In this document: positions 6,515 through 7,623 of the stretch, in pieces
Numbering within the stretch: the first letter of the stretch is position 1
How the letters are laid out: each line of letters opens with the position of its first letter
Notes under the pieces: generated by a model
The model's input: only the letters and a program-made list of their open reading frames with translations
Databases searched by the model: none
What the model was told of the DNA's origin: nothing
Made by a program: the position numbers and the translations under genes
DNA from: a bacterium
Lineage (GTDB): Bacteria > AUK180
Length of the DNA: 7,623 bases
Reading direction: 5' to 3'
Assembly: GCA_021162505.1 (NCBI GenBank)
Contig: JAGGYO010000196.1
Location: 1 to 7,623, forward strand

Positions 6515-6799
6515 CTATTTGCTGCTTTTAACTTTGATAGGAAAAACGCTTTCAAGGTTTTCATGAGGTCTTGGAATTACATGTACGCTTACTAATTCAC
6601 CGACTCTTTGTGCTGCTGCTGCGCCTGCATCTGTTGCGGCTTTACAAGCTGCGACATCTCCCCTTACCAAAGCAGTTACATAACCGCCGCCTGTTTTTTC
6701 AAATGAAACAAGCGTGACTTTCGCTGATTTTACCATAGCATCTGCTGCTTCAATACATGCTACCAAACTTTTTGTTTCGATCATTCCTAATGCTTCCAT
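6515..6799 (-). CDS. BMC-H hexameric shell protein (PduA/EutM/CsoS1 type)
   Basis: A 94-residue single BMC-domain protein, very close to the PduA/EutM consensus: M1-E-A-L-G-M-I-E-T-K10, C15-I-E-A-A-D-A-M-V-K24, V45-R-G-D-V-A-A-C-K-A-A-T, A58-G-A-A-A-A-Q-R-V-G-E-L and V74-I-P-R-P-H79. Six copies form a flat tile, and many tiles form the shell facets. The central pore loop reads K35-T36-G37-G38-G39-Y40 where PduA has K-I-G-S-G; small residues here should leave an open pore for polar metabolites. A short basic tail (K89-V-K-S-S-K94) extends beyond the domain. It is the only hexamer gene in the window and lies near the operon start, so it is likely the most abundant shell protein. A strong GGAGG precedes the ATG; the gap to pduL is 13 bases. 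Confidence 0.97.
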   Translation of the reverse strand: MEALGMIETKSLVACIEAADAMVKSAKVTLVSFEKTGGGYVTALVRGDVAACKAATDAGAAAAQRVGELVSVHVIPRPHENLESVFPIKVKSSK

Positions 6800-6812
6800 A
6801 TCTACCTCCGAT

Positions 6813-7460
6813 TTATTTTATAATATATGCATGATCCCCGGTTTTAATTCCGAGACCATTTGCTTCATCTGTATCAAGATGAACTGCATCAGCATATTTA
6901 TCACTAACCCTAACAATAATATTTTTCAGTATACCCCTGCGTTCCCCGCTTATCTCCACCGCAATGGTATCATCTGATTTTAATCCTAATTCCTCAGCGG
7001 TTTTAGGCGTGCAGTGAAAATGTCTTTTGGCAACAATGACACCTTTTCCCAATTCCACATGACCTATCGGTCCCCAAACAATACATCCGGGAGTATTGTC
7101 AATATCACCCGACATTCTGAGAACCGGTTCGAGCCCCAAAAAAAAAGAGTCGGTCATTGATATCTCAACTTGAGTTTCTTCTCTTACCGGCCCAAGGATC
7201 CTAATATTATCATATTCACCCTTGGTACCAATCATTTTTACCGTTTCCTTTGAGGCAAATTGTCCCGGCTGGGATAGATCCTTAATGGGTGTTAACTCGT
7301 GACCCTTCCCGAAAAGGATATCAAGATGTTCTCTTGAAATATGTAAATGCCGTGCTGAAACCTCTAAAATAACAGCCCGATTCTCATCAACGGATATCTT
7401 ATTTGAAAATTCACTTTTAACTTTTTCTACCAAACGGTCTATTTTCTCTTTATCTACCAT
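6813..7460 (-). CDS. pduL: Phosphate acyltransferase of the PduL family
   Basis: A 215-residue PduL-type phosphotransacylase, which converts acyl-CoA plus phosphate to acyl-phosphate and free CoA, regenerating CoA inside the shell. Family motifs are in order: V34-S-A-R-H38-L-H40, F68-A-S-K-E-T-V74, R87-I-L-G-P-V-R and T96-Q-V-E-I-S, P112-V-L-R-M-S-G, G140-V-I-V-A-K-R146-H147-F-H149, and H194-L-D-T-D-E-A-N201. The histidine pairs 38/40 and 147/149 and His194 are expected metal ligands. Residues 3-18 (DKEKIDRLVEKVKSEF) form an amphipathic helix ahead of the catalytic domain, as in encapsulated PduL. It is the first gene of the operon. The ATG is forced by an in-frame TAA six bases upstream, and there is no Shine-Dalgarno; a promoter-like -10 box ends five bases before the start. 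Confidence 0.96.
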   Translation of the reverse strand: MVDKEKIDRLVEKVKSEFSNKISVDENRAVILEVSARHLHISREHLDILFGKGHELTPIKDLSQPGQFASKETVKMIGTKGEYDNIRILGPVREETQVEISMTDSFFLGLEPVLRMSGDIDNTPGCIVWGPIGHVELGKGVIVAKRHFHCTPKTAEELGLKSDDTIAVEISGERRGILKNIIVRVSDKYADAVHLDTDEANGLGIKTGDHAYIIK

Positions 7461-7465
7461 ACTTT

Positions 7466-7494
7466 ATTTTAATATATTTTTTAAAAAAAATCAA
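7466..7494 (-). promoter_or_regulatory. Candidate promoter of the microcompartment operon, placed for a leaderless transcript
   Basis: On the minus strand TTGATT (7489-7494), a 17-base A/T spacer and TAAAAT (7466-7471) lie directly before pduL. Five bases (AAAGT) separate the -10 box from the ATG, so the transcript would begin at the start codon. A-runs upstream of the -35 box could act as an UP element. The -35 box also sits in the loop of an A/T inverted repeat (TAAAAAA 7482-7488 with TTTTTTA 7496-7502), a possible operator or merely A/T-rich sequence. Confidence 0.45.
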
Positions 7495-7540
7495 CTTTTT
7501 TAGAGATGAACCAGAATTGAGATATAATGAAAGAAAAAAC

Positions 7541-7569
7541 TTGCATTTTAAAAAAGTGTTTAGTACAAT
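7541..7569 (+). promoter_or_regulatory. Candidate rightward (divergent) promoter
   Basis: TTGCAT (7541-7546) and TACAAT (7564-7569) are spaced by 17 bases, a good sigma-70 type arrangement with an A-rich stretch just upstream. Transcription would start near 7576 and run through the hairpin at 7585-7612 toward the Shine-Dalgarno and ATG at the right edge. The base composition makes chance matches fairly likely. Confidence 0.4.
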
Positions 7570-7572
7570 ATT

Positions 7573-7612
7573 AAAAAAGAAGGCCCTCCTTGAAGAGTGG
7601 TCTTCAAGGAGG
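7573..7612 (-). terminator. Perfect 12-bp hairpin followed by a T-run: candidate intrinsic terminator of an upstream minus-strand gene
   Basis: CCTCCTTGAAGA (7585-7596) and TCTTCAAGGAGG (7601-7612) pair perfectly around a four-base loop. Read on the minus strand, the stem is followed after three bases by TTCTTTTTT (7581-7573), the form of a Rho-independent terminator. A TAA on the minus strand at 7620-7618 could be the stop of a gene lying to the right. If so, the microcompartment operon starts as an independent unit after this terminator. The same hairpin can also be read as part of a rightward leader. Confidence 0.5.
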
Positions 7613-7622
7613 TAGACTTATG
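7606..7622 (+). promoter_or_regulatory. Strong Shine-Dalgarno and ATG at the right edge: possible start of a divergent gene
   Basis: AAGGAGG (7606-7612) lies seven bases before an ATG at 7620-7622 on the plus strand. The Shine-Dalgarno is wholly inside the 3' arm of the 12-bp hairpin, so translation would be blocked unless the stem opens. Only the start codon is inside the window, so whether a gene follows cannot be decided here. This reading competes with the minus-strand terminator reading. Confidence 0.35.
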
Positions 7623-7623
7623 T

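Noticed and set aside
1314..7460. Classification as a propanediol-utilisation (pdu) operon because of PduL, PduP-like, PduS-like and PduT-like genes.
   Set aside because: No diol dehydratase, reactivase, PduO or alcohol dehydrogenase is visible, and the RpiB homologue is foreign to pdu operons. These core genes are shared among many BMC types.
7523..7528. A perfect TATAAT on the plus strand as a second divergent promoter.
   Set aside because: At 16-18 bases upstream there is no acceptable -35 hexamer (TTAGAG at 17). The TTGCAT/TACAAT pair downstream is better.
7585..7612. CCTCCTT as the 3' end of a 16S rRNA or an rRNA fragment.
   Set aside because: The bases around it do not match the conserved 16S 3' terminus, and the motif is fully explained as one arm of a perfect hairpin.

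Overview
This window is most of a bacterial microcompartment (BMC) operon read on the minus strand, that is from right to left. The DNA is AT-rich (about two-thirds A+T by eye). The gene content suggests an anaerobic or fermentative bacterium, possibly from one of the many uncultured phyla that carry BMC loci. I cannot name the taxon from sequence alone.

Layout in transcription order. A 163-base region (7461-7623) holds a perfect 12-bp hairpin, a possible promoter pointing rightward, and a promoter sitting directly on the first operon gene. Then come pduL phosphotransacylase (6813-7460), a BMC-H hexamer shell protein (6515-6799), a BMC-P pentamer (6206-6475), a CoA-acylating aldehyde dehydrogenase of the PduP/EutE type (4768-6195), a PduS-like Fe-S flavoprotein (3452-4768), a PduT-like BMC-T shell protein with a pore cysteine (2880-3440), an RpiB/LacAB-family sugar-phosphate isomerase with a C-terminal extension (2255-2869), a second and diverged BMC-P (1962-2240), and an unrecognised membrane-anchored protein (1314-1958). 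Gaps between these nine genes are 39 bases or less, one pair overlaps by a base, and every internal gene has a Shine-Dalgarno sequence. An MFS transporter (35-1258) follows after a 55-base gap that contains its own candidate promoter.

How the parts fit: an aldehyde made inside the shell would be oxidised by the aldehyde dehydrogenase to acyl-CoA with production of NADH. PduL would exchange CoA for phosphate and recycle the CoA. PduS would reoxidise NADH, with electrons possibly leaving through the Fe-S cluster in the PduT-like shell pore. No diol dehydratase, ethanolamine lyase, glycyl-radical enzyme or alcohol dehydrogenase is visible. The only sugar-directed enzyme is the RpiB homologue. 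This resembles the sugar-phosphate-utilising (SPU) class of BMC loci, whose usual aldehyde source is a deoxyribose-phosphate aldolase (DeoC). No DeoC lies in the window, so the assignment is an inference.

The points most worth following up are: the RpiB homologue lacks both catalytic bases known in the family but keeps the phosphate-binding residues; it carries a EutQ-like tail; the PduS/PduT pair occurs without a visible B12 enzyme; and the only two genes without a Shine-Dalgarno have near-identical -10 boxes placed five bases before the ATG, which suggests leaderless transcripts.
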